From NCBI GenBank assembly GCA_018902385.1, contig JABSSW010000001.1, forward strand, positions 930,001 through 994,000: DNA of 64,000 nt, read 5' to 3'. The stretch is from Physcia stellaris. Its lineage: Eukaryota; Ascomycota; Lecanoromycetes; Caliciales; Physciaceae. The translations under genes were made by a program, and so were the position numbers. Of this stretch, positions 28,297-40,800 are shown piece by piece (the stretch's first letter is position 1; each line of letters begins with the position of its first letter). The notes under the pieces are model-generated. The model did not search any database. It was not told the origin of the DNA and saw nothing but the letters and a program-made list of their open reading frames with translations.

Positions 28297-30792
28297 ATGT
28301 TGGCCTTGCCGATAAATCGAATATGCCTCTGCTTATTAATTTGTATTGTGACCTTCATGCTCTGTTCATTCACAATCAACCCCGACCCTTATCACTGTGG
28401 TGCTCTTCTGAGTGCGGGTCATTGGATCAATTCACCAGACGAATGGCAACCGCCCGATTGTATGATGCGAACTTACCGTCTGACAGATCTGCTTGCTTGT
28501 CGACTGCGGAAATTCCAAGTCGTAGGAGATTCTACAATGAGAGAGCTCTTTTGGGCCACTGCAGAGAAGCTTGACAGTAGCGGAGCCCAGCACGCGATCC
28601 ATGAAGCGGAAAAGCACAGCAACGTCAACTTTTCCAGGAATGGTGTTGACCTTAGCTTCATCTGGGACCCTTTCCTTAACAGCTCGACCCTCCAGCACTC
28701 TCTCGAAGCCCACCGCTCTGGAAATAGCTCTGCCACGTCCATCATGGTCATCGGAGGCGGTCTCTGGCATGTTGGAAACTTGGGTGACCGTTACCTGCAG
28801 GATTATGGAGACACCATAGACAAGATCATGCCATTCATGAATCCTGGCTGGCCCGAAGAAGACAGAAAGCCATATACTGACACCTTTACTACTGGTCCGA
28901 ATAACGACAATCTGCTGATTCTTGCCCCTGTTCAGATTCCCCGTTACGAAGATCTAAAGCCCGAACGCGCAGCTTCAATGACACAGCAGAGAATCGATCC
29001 GATGAATGACTATCTGCGTCAATTGCATCTCCGACAGGGTGCTCATGTAGTTTGGAGCTGGTCCAGAATGGTGCAACAACAGCCGGAGGTCTATCAGGGG
29101 GACGGTTTGCATGTTACAAACAGCGTTGCAGCTCATCAGATCGATGTCGTCCTAAACATGAGGTGCAATTCTCAGCTTTCCAAACTCGATCCTGTGTATC
29201 CTATGGACAATACCTGTTGCAACGGCTATGCCCGGCCATTATGGATACAACGACTCTTCCTCATGCTTTCCCTGGGATTTCTGCCACTGCTCACTTGTTT
29301 AGCAGCCAAAGGTGCGTCGGATACCTCCTTTGACTGCACGTAGCCTGCTAAATCTGCGCCTCTAGACCCTCATGGACGAGCCTTTCTGCCGTCACGGAAG
29401 GTAATGCAAGCTTTGACTACAGTGGCCCTGGCAGCATCTTACTGCTTTTATGCCGACCGGACGCAGGTATTCCACAAACTACACAAACACTTCTCAACGA
29501 AAGAGTTCACTCTGATGTCTCTCGCCATTGTGGCCATTGGTGTTCTGTCGATACGTCGTTCCCTGCATCCGCTAAGCAGCCGTGGCCAGCATGCCACCAC
29601 ACGGAAAGTCGATCATCCTTTCCTCTCAAGAGATCAAACGGATGAGTGGAAAGGCTGGATGCAGTTCGTCATACTGATTTACCATTACACCGGCGCGTCG
29701 AAGATACTTGGAATATACAAGATAATTCGAATCTTGGTAGCCTCGTACCTCTTCATGACCGGCTTCGGTCATGCTGCCTTCTTCTACCGTAAAAGTGACT
29801 ACTCACTACGTCGCTGTGCCGGCGTTTTAATACGGATAAATCTGTTAAGCTGCTTGTTACCATATGTCATGGGCACAGATTATCTTTTCTATTATTTTGC
29901 GCCATTGACCAGCCTATGGTATTTGGTCATATACCTGACAATGCGGTTTCGCCATAGTAGTAACACCTCGGTACGGTTCCTTGTTGGGAAGGTATTGATC
30001 TCCGCACTTTTGATGACAGCATTCGTCCGCATGCCAGGCGTCCTTGAGGCTGTTTTCCAGTGGCTGAAGGTGACGGCTAAGATTCGTTGGAATGTGACGG
30101 AATGGCGATTCCGAACGGGACTCGACCTTTACATTGTATATGCTGGAATGTTGTCGGCAATAGCATACATCAAGATATCGGAGTCTGATGATGTGAAATC
30201 TTCAATTTACTTCGTTCGTCTACGCACACTACTCACAATTGCCGCTCTGCCAACGCTAGGATTCTTGTGGGTGGCTCTGGGTTCCATTACAGGAAAATCC
30301 GAGTACAATAGCTGGGTGCCATACATCTCGTTTTTACCGATCTTGTCCTATGTGACCTTGCGGAATTGCAGCAGACATTTGCGAAATTACTATTCGTCTA
30401 TCTTCGCCTGGCTTGGGCGTTATTCGCTCGAAACGTTCACACTGCAATTTCACATATGGCTGGCGGCGGACACAAAGGGTATTCTTAGCATAGGTCTTCA
30501 CCCATGGTGGAGTTCTCTTCTCCTTAGCGTCATCTTCTTTTGGGTCAGCTGGCATGTTGGATGGGCCACGAATGTGATTACTAGCTGGATCATCGATTCA
30601 AGCGGAGGTCCAGAATATGGTGACCAAGGCGTACCCCGATCGGATATAGATCTTCCGAGCCACGAGTGTCCCAAAGCGCACCCGCTGCCGTATCGGTATC
30701 GATTCATGCCGTCTGTCATATTGGAAGACCTGAGATTTAGATTGGCTTTTGTGGTGACAGCAATGTGGATACTAAATTTGCTGTATGGATAG
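28297..30792 (+). CDS. Cas1p/CASD1-type polysaccharide O-acetyltransferase
   Basis: Exons 28,297-29,311 and 29,366-30,792 (intron GTGCGT...CTCTAG, 54 bases) give 813 aa. An in-frame upstream ATG at 28,174 would add 41 residues; I prefer the second because the signal-anchor (residues about 8-25) then lies near the N-terminus, as in the family. The lumenal half is an SGNH/GDSL-like domain with the nucleophile motif GDST (Ser79) and a C-terminal DGLH block supplying the Asp/His pair. The second half is a multi-pass acyltransferase domain with WKGWMQFVILIYHYTGAS and about ten hydrophobic helices, the signature of the Cas1p 10-TM domain. Homologues acetylate glycans in the Golgi (Cryptococcus capsule Cas1, mammalian CASD1 on sialic acid). 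The acceptor glycan here is unknown. No damage is seen. Confidence 0.93.
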
Positions 30793-31061
30793 TGTAGAAT
30801 TTTATGATACGTTGTTGGAAGGTGATAGAAGGACGGCCACTGAGGAAATAGATGGTTGTTTGTCTGCTTGCAGATACACGAGCTGTGCGAAACAATGCTG
30901 TCTATCTTTGCAGCATTGGTCGGTGGTTAGGCTATTGAAAAGGTGCATGAAAAGGTTTGTGATAGTGACCAGAGGATCAGGTCATTCGATATCACCTAAT
31001 GGGAGAACCGAAAGTGTGCATATTAGCGTCTGGTCTATGAGACTATCTTACAAGTCCGGTG

Positions 31062-32135
31062 CTAAAGCTTAGATATTTTCTCTACGTCTCCTGACTCTTC
31101 ATCCAAGCATTCGGGACTGAAGAATGACTCATCGCTAGTGAAGAACCTAGAAGTATTCAGCTAATCCGGGCCTTTTGAGTACGCAAAATCTCTAGATCGT
31201 GAAAGGCAGTAAACAGTGGCGTTACGTACCATCCTCGCTCCTCGCCCCCTTCCAAATGTGTACAGTCGCAGTTTAGTACGCAATCCCAGGCTCTCGTCAC
31301 ATCCTTGTTCCCTGTCCGCTCAATATCGGGTAACTCCTTTCCTAGCCGCATGTCTCTTTCACTTGTATCTAGCGGTTCCGAGGACCTTCTGTCGAACCGA
31401 GTAAGCCCAGCTGTATAGGTCTTGAAGTCTTGCTCATCAATGTTGGTGGGCATACTCCCAGTGAGCACCCTCCCGATGATGATTAGCGGCGCAGCATGAG
31501 TACATATCGCTATTGCAACCTCTTCATCCCCAGATGCCAAATCAGCATTAGCGATGACGTATGAAAGCGCGAAAGCTAGGCGAGTATATAGTTGCGCTAC
31601 CGATTCGCCGGTGGCAGGCGGCCGGCAGGAGGGCGCGTAGTTTACCTCAAGCGCAGGAAACAGAGAGGCGAGAAGTTGCGGCTGGGCAGGTTCGGGATGC
31701 TTGAAAGGTGCTTGCCCATACCACTCACTGCAGCGACGTCAAAATTCATCGATTCCGAAATGAGTTCAAAGCGTACCCTAGGCCATAGTCTGCGTGGATC
31801 CTGAGCCCCAACTTCTCTGCTGCGGGCAGAATGGTCTCCAGACATCGATAGTAAGGACTGCTATAAATGCGCACTATCGGTGGGGATATGGATGAGAGGG
31901 CAGTGGCCAATTGATGCGATTGCTGGACGCCATAGGCGGTGAGGGCAGGGTCTCCGGGGATTTTGGTAGGAGAAGGAAATTTGGATGTGTAGACGCCGGT
32001 CCCAACATCAAGGTCCCAAGTGCCGCGAAACTATGGTGATATTAGCAAGGAACCACGTAGATGACAAGCAAAGAAATATCGGGGTAAGGTATATCGTACG
32101 CCATGCCTAATTACGAAGATGGTTTTCACCACCAT
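31062..32135 (-). CDS. Histidine phosphatase (phosphoglycerate mutase-like) family protein
   Basis: Exons 32,135-32,100, 32,030-31,777, 31,727-31,230 and 31,146-31,062 give 290 aa with introns of 69, 49 and 83 bases. The start MVVKTIFVIRHGF contains the catalytic RHG motif (Arg10, His11), split from the next residues by intron 1. Further landmarks are PGDPALTAYGVQQS, IYSSPYYRCLET, GEWYG (acid/base region), ATGESVAQLYTRL and the second catalytic His in ICTHAAPLI. The C-terminus has WDCVLNCDCTHLEGGEERGW, characteristic of the fungal subgroup. The family is soluble and dephosphorylates small phosphoesters or proteins; substrate unknown. The last exon (WFFTSDESFFSPE...) depends on a proposed junction, but phase and family text agree. 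It is convergent with the CAS1 gene, 269 bases away. Confidence 0.87.
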
Positions 32136-32424
32136 GACATGAAGACGGGATGTCGTTGATGGGCAGGGCTACAAGAGGCTTATCTTATCAATTTAGCCTT
32201 CACACGTAATAATTAGCGCAGGAGGGTCCTGACCTTCGGCTAATGTATGTACATTTCCGTGCTTAAAGTAAGCGAGGGGCCTATCCCCTCTGCCTTCTGT
32301 AAACGCTCCAATTGGCAAAAGACTTGTTATATCTTACTATCCTATATCTAGGCAAAGATAAGGAGAACCCTTATCCTCTAGGAGTAAAGCAAAGTGCCTT
32401 TGTACACTTCTTTGCGCCTCAAGC

Positions 32425-35294
32425 ATGCCCATATTCGAAGACACCCCCGAGGACAGGCTTCGTGGAGAAATGGCTTCATCAGGTAAGTCAAAAGTGTGTC
32501 CTTGGAATGTACTCTCCTGTCTTTCCATTCTAGAACTTGCTTTCATGCCTTTGGCTGTCATGTCCTCACTGGTCGTTCACCAATATAATCAGTGCTGCAC
32601 GCACACAGGGAAAAGGCTTGCTCGCTTGTCTAGATTCTACCTGTTCTGCAGTCACATTGTTGGCCCATTACATCGTTCTTGTCTCACTGAGATGACCGCG
32701 AAGAAGTCAAATGGTCGCGATCTGACGCTAATAATTGCGCCGGAAAGCCAACATCACGGCGGAGCCCGAGTCGCTCACTCCACGAGCCAGCGTCGACCTT
32801 GGGGAAAGCCTACATCCCACAACCTCACCGAAGCCGCATCGTGCAAACGTTGCCAAGCGTCTTTCAGGACGTCCTGCAGCAATATCTTCGACTTCCTCGA
32901 TTGGAAACTTAGAGAGCATGGCGACTCTGTCGAAAATCGAATCGCAAATTTCTGATAGCTCTGATGGTAAAGCCAACAGCGCGCAGAAAAATCACCACTT
33001 GCGCCATGGCCGTTCGAGCCACGTCATCTCGCAGGTAAGGCACTGGCTTCATGAGGAGAAAGCTAGAAAAGCGGGTCGCCAACACAAAGCCAGAGATAGG
33101 GCTTCGAAGCTCTCGACCGCAGTGAACGCAGCCTCCACGTTTGCAGACAAGGTTCATGAACATGGCTCAATGCACCATACAGCGCATCATCGAAGGACAT
33201 CCTCAGCCTCATCAGATGGGAATAAGGCGCTGGAAAAGCTTGAGCAAATACTAGGAGCGGGCCTGGATCTGCGAAACGATCCTGTCAAAGAAGATCGGGC
33301 GGGATCATACTTTCCCCGGAGAGCTTCGCGACTGTTGAGGAAACAGTCCACCATAGTATCATCAGATACTGAACATCAAGATAGTGAACTGCATGTTCCA
33401 TCCGCGGATGTGATACTTGACAATTCAAAAACCATGGGGTACAGCGGTGGAGCAGCAGCCTCACAAACCAGTCTTCCCGAGTCCAGCAAACGGGCCAAAA
33501 AGGACAAAGAAGGCTGGTTGCATTTCAAATATGAAATCGTTCGACTCTCCCATACTCTGAAGTTACCTCGCTGGAGAAGAGTATCCCTCGAACAGAGCGA
33601 AGATATCGCAGTAGAGCGCCTCAGTGGGGCCCTGACAAACGCAGTCTATGTAGTTTCACCTCCTGTAGATTTGCTAGCATCAACACCCAACCCACGTAAT
33701 AGCACAACCGCTGTCGTACCCACGATAAAGCGTCCACCGCCGTAAGTAACCTCTGTCGTCCACGGTCTTCGTCTGCTGATGTCGAACAGCAAATTGCTCC
33801 TTCGCATATACGGACCTCAGGTTGAGCACTTGATCGATCGTGATAGTGAGCTTCAAATCCTTAGGCGTCTGGCTCGCAAAAATATAGGCCCAAAGTTGCT
33901 TGGAACATTCACGAATGGCAGATTCGAGCAATTTCTCAACGCTCGCACGCTTACAGCAACGGATTTACGGATGCCGGAGACTTCAAAGCAGATAGCAAAA
34001 AGGATGCGTGAACTCCACGAGGGGATCGAACTTCTCGACGAGGAACGCAACCGAGGGCCTTTTGTCTGGCAGAATTGGGACAAATGGGTGCAAAGATGTG
34101 AAAATATAATCTCGCTGCTTGACCAGCAGGCTCTCTTGATCAACCAAGGAGCCGAGAATGGTTGCACTGGGGAGTCCAGCAAAGGCTCTTTTGTATGTGG
34201 TGTCCAATGGTCAGTCTTCAGACAAACCGTCGATCGCTATCGGAAATGGCTTAATGAGCAACACGGCGGGTCAAGCGGAGTGAAGCAAGATCTTGTCTTT
34301 GCGCATAACGACGTGAGTAACATGTATACGGAATGCCCTTGTCCATGTTGGAGAAGATTGACCATATGGTTTCAAACAGACACAATATGGAAACTTGCTT
34401 CGGATCCAACCAAGTGGGGAGTCGCCATTGCTTACGCCTGCGAACGAGCACAAGCAGCTGGTAGTCATCGATTTCGAGTATGCGTCGGCAAATGTGCCTG
34501 GACTAGAATTTGCAAATCACTTTGTACTGGATCCTATGCAAATCTTAGGGTCAAGAGCTAACTTCTATCAGACTGAATGGTGTTACAACTACCATGACCC
34601 AAAAAAGTCACATATCTTGGATCACACTCGTTATCCAGCGCTCGACGAGCAGAAACGCTTCCTTAACGCCTATGTTCAGCATCGCCCGCGCCTCCAGCAA
34701 GCTTCTTCGAAGGTGGCCACTGCTACAACTCCAGGCCCATCATCGTCAATCTCGTCCTTTATGCTTGATAGTCGAGGCCCACCTGCGCAATACAAGGAAG
34801 ACGAAGCTCGGAGAGAAGAGGCCACTGAGACAGAAGTCAACAGGCTACTGCATCAAACCAGACTCTGGCGCATCGCTAATTCCGCACAATGGGTAGCTTG
34901 GGGTATTGTTCAAGCCAAGGTACCGGAAGTAGATGACGCGTTAGCTGCTGGACATGAATGGGAGGTTCCCCGTTCAAATGCTACGAGCAGTACCCACGAG
35001 CAAGGCAATGTAACACTACTTGCGTCTGACCCACTAACTTCAGGAATTACTGCCGCAGCATGTGATGGTCACGGCTGGCAACCAGAGAACCCTGTTACGG
35101 AAGGACTTGCTGAAGGTGTAAATGCGCTGCATGACGATGAGGACGATGAAAAGGAAGGGGAGGAATTTGACTACCTTGCTTATGCCCAGGAGAGAGCAAT
35201 GTTCTTTTGGGGCGACGTGTTACAACTGGGTATTGTCAAAAGAGAAGATCTGCCGGCAGGATTATTCGAGAAGGTAAAAACAGTCGAGTACTAA
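32425..35294 (+). CDS. Choline/ethanolamine kinase
   Basis: Exons 32,425-32,482, 32,748-33,741, 33,790-34,312 and 34,380-35,294 add up to 829 aa with all phases consistent. The first exon (MPIFEDTPEDRLRGEMASS) is joined over a 265-base intron and is the least certain part; no in-frame ATG precedes the long second exon within its own frame. The kinase core has KLLLRIYGPQVEHLIDRDSE, a Brenner-type catalytic loop VFAHND (His-Asn-Asp 523-525) and the metal-binding VVIDFEYAS (Asp556). It would phosphorylate choline or ethanolamine in the first step of the Kennedy pathway, in the cytosol. The N-terminal 250 or so residues are a low-complexity, Ser/Lys/His-rich extension beyond the length of human or yeast enzymes, and an acidic insert lies near the C-terminus. 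Confidence 0.9.
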
Positions 35295-35475
35295 TAACTC
35301 TAGCAGTCAACTCACCTGAAAAGGCGCTTCCGTGTTCTAGCACGATTATTTAAGTGAGTGCGTACAATTTACTATGCTATGGAATCTAACACTATTCGCT
35401 GCGGCTGGGCTGCGCTATCAATGCAGTACCGCTTGACACGTCGCCTGTGCCCAGTAAGCCAAACTTAGCATATAA

Positions 35476-36501
35476 CTAGAGCTGCCCGGTAATGCTGTTG
35501 CTGAATCCAAGCCTGCGTCTTGGCGAACTTTGTTCCTCTTTACCCTTTTTATGTGCTTCTATGGGATGTTCTCTCTCCCATTTCTCGTCTGCCAAGTATG
35601 TTTCGACTGCTATGTCGAGATCATAGTCTGCTTGCTTAAGATATAGAAGAGCAACATCGTATCTGGATCTCTCAGAATGCTCGCGCACGGCAGGTCAGTT
35701 CTTGTTTTTCTTCAGCAGCAAAGAGTTGTCTGTATAGTTATTTCATGGAGAGTGGACTCACTCCGCAACCTTGCAAGCTACCATCCACCGCCTCACTTTG
35801 CTCTTTCTGATCTCCTCCTCTTCACCCTCTATTGGTTTTGGACTAAGGCTCAGCCCTCCCTTATAGAATTCTCCAGGTATCAAAATTGTCTTCCTAGCTG
35901 CCAAAAGATGGTTCGCGAACAACCCATTCTTCTTTCGGAGCGCACTTTGAGGGACACGGTATCGAAGGGAAAGGGATAGGACGCTATCCGTGGCAGGGTT
36001 CAAAAAATGCAGTACATCCTCTGCTGATTTGTTATTGATGATATTCTCGGGGTTTTGCTGAAGCGGACGGACGGATTGATAAGGCGGGGGTTCTTCGAAA
36101 GTGTTTAGAGTGGCGTAAGACGGGCGAGGTGACTGAGGAGGTGAGTACGAAGGTGGATCGCGCATTCCTGAAGGCAAGGAAGACGGCTCGGACGAAACCT
36201 GACAGAAAGGACCTTTCATAAAGTTCTCAATTATTGCTATTCTCTCGCTCTAGGGGGGCCATACAGTAAGACGCAAAGCGAGGGTTTTCCTGCGACATCG
36301 AGCTTGTCAGCATAGGGTTGAATCAACGATCGAGCGAATGGACAAAAGTACCGCGATACATTTACCACACATCATGCGACTACAGCAGTCCAGTCTGCGG
36401 TCTTGTGCGACAGGTTTCTCGGTCTTCACATGGTACTGTGGCAAAACGGTTGACAGAAGACTTGCGCAAGTACAGCAAGCTTCTTCCCTTGAAGTCGACA
36501 T
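35476..36501 (-). CDS. RING-like, LysM and UBA-like domain protein
   Basis: Exons 36,501-36,352, 36,289-36,265, 36,212-35,762 and 35,668-35,476 give 272 aa. The N-terminus is a zinc-finger-like array: Cys9/10 and 12, Cys39/40, Cys45 and 48, then Cys59 and 62 (CPFC). It is completed only when the 25-base exon 2 is included. A Pro/Ser-rich linker precedes a single LysM-like domain (about 124-171) with SLRYRVPQSALRKKNGLF and ILIPGEFY. The last exon encodes a UBA/CUE-like helix set (YDVALLYLKQADYDLDIAVETYLADEKWE). There is no signal peptide, so this is not a secreted LysM effector; an intracellular ubiquitin-related role is inference. The start ATG at 36,501 follows from the Cys array. Divergent from RPS22. 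Confidence 0.82.
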
Positions 36502-37092
36502 GCTTGACACTCTAACAGGTCATAGTGCGAAGTATTTGGAAGTCTGACTTTCTGCTAATGATAGAATGCTCTGTTGTGAGTCGTAGCTTGACGGGATATT
36601 TCATCATGCCCTTGGTCAACTAGAATATTACCTCCGATGACGTTGCTCGGGGATTAGATAAGCGCCGATAAGGTCTAAGCCCTCGGCAAGAGCACAAGCT
36701 AACTCTAAGTAAGGCGGCGCTAGTGCGCAATTATAGGAGTGTGCGAATATTCGATTTTGATACAATCCACCCATCAAGTACGACAACAGCCAACAACGAG
36801 GTACGTCTATTGTCGATCTTGCCAGCAAAAGCCTCTGGGTCCAGCTCCTCTGAGCCCATATCTATATCAGCCATGTCAGCTATTCTGGATGCCCCGCGCG
36901 ACCTCTTTAATCAAGGGCTAAACAGCCCCCTCAAACGAGTGGCACTCCTGTATCTCATCGCTAACACTACATCTTTCCCTACAGATACCTCACCTCGTGC
37001 ATCGAGTTGAGAATCTCTTCCAGCCGCCAATTGTACTTAGCTTTTAGCGATTGAGCGATCCACGGCCTTTCACCTTCCACCATACCGCAATT
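36502..37092. promoter_or_regulatory. Divergent promoter region, LysM gene and RPS22
   Basis: 591 bases between the two start codons. Overlapping short frames on both strands have no recognisable product. The RPS22 promoter must lie here; I cannot name a specific site. Confidence 0.4.
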
Positions 37093-37838
37093 ATGGTTAA
37101 GACCAGCGTTCTGAACGATGCGCTCAATGCTATCAATAACGCTGAAAAGGCTGGCAAACGCCAAGTCCTCATACACCCAAGCTCCAAGGTTATTGTCAAG
37201 TTCTTGAGCGTTATGCAGAGACACGGTACGTTGATCAAATTCTTCAGTCAAGTCACACGAGGATGAGTTGTAAGGGACGTACGAGGCCTTCTCTACACAT
37301 ACAAATGAGTAGGCGCAAGTAACCTCACTGCATCTCCTTCGGACTGATAACTAGGCAATGGTCTCGAAAATCTAAATCTACTTCACGACCTTTGCCCTTT
37401 AAGTGTCCGGTATATTAAGCCGTCTAGGTTCCGCAGGGGTTCTTACACGTTCTCTGACGTTTCGACTGATGTCTATGTTTAAACCCTCGCAACATACTAG
37501 TCGCTGACTTGTTTGTGCATTTAGGCTATATTGGAGAATTCGAAGAAGTTGATGACCATCGCTCTGGCAAAATTGTCATCCAGCTTAATGGCCGGTATGG
37601 CCCTACTACCTCTTACGAGGACTATAGCTAACATTCAATCATCATCAGCATCAACAAAACCGGCGTCATCTCCCCTCGATACAATGTCCGCATTGCCGAT
37701 TTCGAGAAATGGGTCGTTAAGCTACTACCCTCACGTCAATTCGGCTACATCGTACTCACGACGTCGTCTGGTATTATGGACCATGAGGAAGCGAGGAGAA
37801 AACACGTTGCGGGAAAGATAATTGGCTTCTTTTACTAG
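37093..37838 (+). CDS. 40S ribosomal protein uS8 (S22/S15a) Confidence 0.97.
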
Positions 37839-40800
37839 AGCTACGCCTAATCGTCCGTAAATAAGGCAGTAGATACTTGATATCACCCGACAAGACTAAA
37901 AATGCCAAAGCTCGACCATCTTGCTCAGGGTGGACATGAACTCGTCACGTACCTTAAATGCTCTCTGCTACTGTGGGTGATGCTCACAGGTGACGCTCTC
38001 TAGTCTTGCCTAACCATTGATTTAGAGGGCATATATATGACTCGCATAGTGGGTCACGTTGAAGCTCCTCATGGCTCACACCTACAAATAGGTGAACAAT
38101 TGGCGCCATGAACTTTTGATGATGTCTTATTACACCATCAAAAAGCTACCGAGATACCGCGGTGCTATATCTCTTCTGTTACCTAAGCCATGTTTCAACG
38201 TTCAACACCTTCGCTAAATGAACACCACGTAAAGCGTAGTAATGACGTACTGTGGAGCCTCATAGCTCTACCAAAGGCGCCTCGAGCGATCCGGCTTGCA
38301 CCTGTCCTTGGTTGGCAGGTCCCTCGCCCTCGCTTGGCTCTTGCGACCTGGCAACCTCCTCATTACTCCCTTGGCCAGAACTCCGAGCGTTTCGTTCTTC
38401 TTCCTCCTCCCTCCTCTCTGCCTCCTCCCTTCGCCTGTCTTCTGCCAGTCTGGCAACCTCCGCTGCATCTCTCGCTGCTATGTGTCGTTCACCAAAACCA
38501 GGCACTAAGCTACCGACAAATAAGGCGACGGCACGCTCGGCGCGTCGAAATTGCTCACGCAGCACTCCTACGTCCCCACGTCCTTGCTCCTGCAACAATC
38601 TTGCCGCCGCTTCTTGCGGCGTATTCCGTTGATCTCGGCGTCCTGCACCGAGCTGTGTTGGTGGATTCTGCGCTCCAGCAGCTGGCGCTGGCGCCCGTGC
38701 TGGATCATTGCCGGGCATAGGTAAAAGGCCTTCGATATGGTGTCTTAAAGGGTTCCAGACAGCCTGGATGAATGGGCGGAAGACACCGGTCTGTGCAATG
38801 AAAACAAGAAATGCAAATGCGCCAAGGAGAATTGTACGTCGTGAGCCACCGCCTGCAGTAAAGAAATACACAAACCCGAAAAGACGGACAAGTAGCCAAA
38901 TATGGCCACCCAGGGGAATAAGAAGACGAAGAAGGTCTCGGGCTTCGTTCGCTTGTTGGTTTTGCTGCTGCTCCTGCTGCTGTCGAGGTTGCGTTTGGAG
39001 ATCATGCCCTGGGATACCCGGAGAGTTCTGAGGCGCCGCCTCAGAGGTGCTTGCGTTGAGATTGCTTGGTATAGGCCGATGGGTGATTTGGTGAATATTT
39101 AGAGGAAGGCTAGTAAGGGGTAAAGCGGGAACATGCCATGGGGCACTATATGTACCCCATGGAGAGACAAGCAGAGCTTGAGGGCCGCTCGGGGAGGAGA
39201 GGAGATATACGGAAGACTCCCCATTGCTTTGAGAGGAGACTGGATTTGCATTTTGGTGTTGCGGCAACGATGCAGGTATGGGTTGCTCGGAAGCTACCCG
39301 CATCAACATGTTATTTAGGTTTGCGCGCAGTTGGTCTGCTTGCATTGAGAGTTGGTCTAATCGAGGACGTATTCGGAGATCACCTTCGTTGGCCTCTAAG
39401 TTCCTTAAAATAATACGAGCGTTCTCGAAGACGGACGGTGCTGGGGCAGTGCCGCGGGATAAGGCGCTTTGAATCGATGACATCTCGTTCTCTAGCATCC
39501 GAGTTTGCAGCTGCCCTTGCGTTAGGGCTGGACTATGTTGAAAAGCTGGACTCGCGAACGGTCCTGCAGGCAAACCGGGCATCCCCAAGTTCATACTGAC
39601 AGGAGTAGGCACCCTCGGCAGCTGCGGGTTCTGCGCAGTGATGGTACTCTGGATCACCATCCGCCAGCTCTCACCTGTCGGACCTTGGTTCTCCCGGACC
39701 ACCGTGCTCACATTCGCTGGAGTAGAGGATCTGAGGGGTGCAAATGCAGCTGTATCTTGTCCTGGCGAAGCCGTATTCTCCCTGCTTGTCTGAGCTGCAT
39801 TGTTGATGCCCTGTTGACCGGCAGCAGCCCTCGCTTGCTGCTGTTGGGCTATAACCTGCTGGAAAGACGGCTGGGGTGTTTGAGGACGCTGTGGTACATG
39901 ACCTTGGATTGGGTTGAAGTTCGCCTGCCCAGTGTGACTGGCGTGTGAAGCAATCTGCGTAGCGATTTGTTGGCTCAATGCTTGGAGGTGATTGTTTAAG
40001 GCTTGTTGGAGATGCGGAGGGAAATGACCAGGGACAGGCCCGCCGTGGCCTATATGCTGGGGTGCAAAATGCATGTGGGGCGCTCCTCTGTGCCCAGGCG
40101 TAGGTATCGGCACTGGTCCTGAGTGTTGAGTTGCAGGATGCTGTTGACGCTGTATGTTGGGCTGCGGCTGTGATATTGAAGGGTTCACCGACGGAGGAGC
40201 CAAAGATGGGGGCAGTACAAGGTGCAACGAATGCTCGTTAGAGTCCGATACCTACGCAATCGTCAGCACAAGCTCGCTGATTAGTTCTGACAGTCATACC
40301 GCCTCTTGCGACAGTATGTCTTTGAGGGTTGCGCTGTCTTGAACGAGAGGCTTCCCTCTATAGATCAAACGTTGTCGCTCAGGAGCTGGTCTTGTGTCGA
40401 CAGCGTTGCATATTTTAAGTTTGAGCTCGGCGATCGTCGTTGAGAGGAGACACTCGTTGAAGGTGAGTTTGTCAGGGACCTCGTTCGAAGGTGAGAGAAT
40501 GTTGAGAGTTATCTTTTGGCTTGCCGAAGGCGTTGATGTAGGTCCTGTCGAGTTACTCTGGTCCATGCTCGTCCGTTGTACTTCACGGGAAGGAGGTATA
40601 GCTCGAGACAAGCCCGACGATATTGGTGAAACTTGATGAGCTCCTGTTCTGAAAAAGCTTGATGTTATGAAGCTGTTAAGCAAGTCTAAAGTACCTTAGC
40701 TTACATCTTAGGTAGGTAAGGTAGGTACATCTGGCATGTTCGGCTTACCTCAGCCGTCATTCACTCCGTCACAGGGCTGATGGCTTACTAGAAGGTGCCA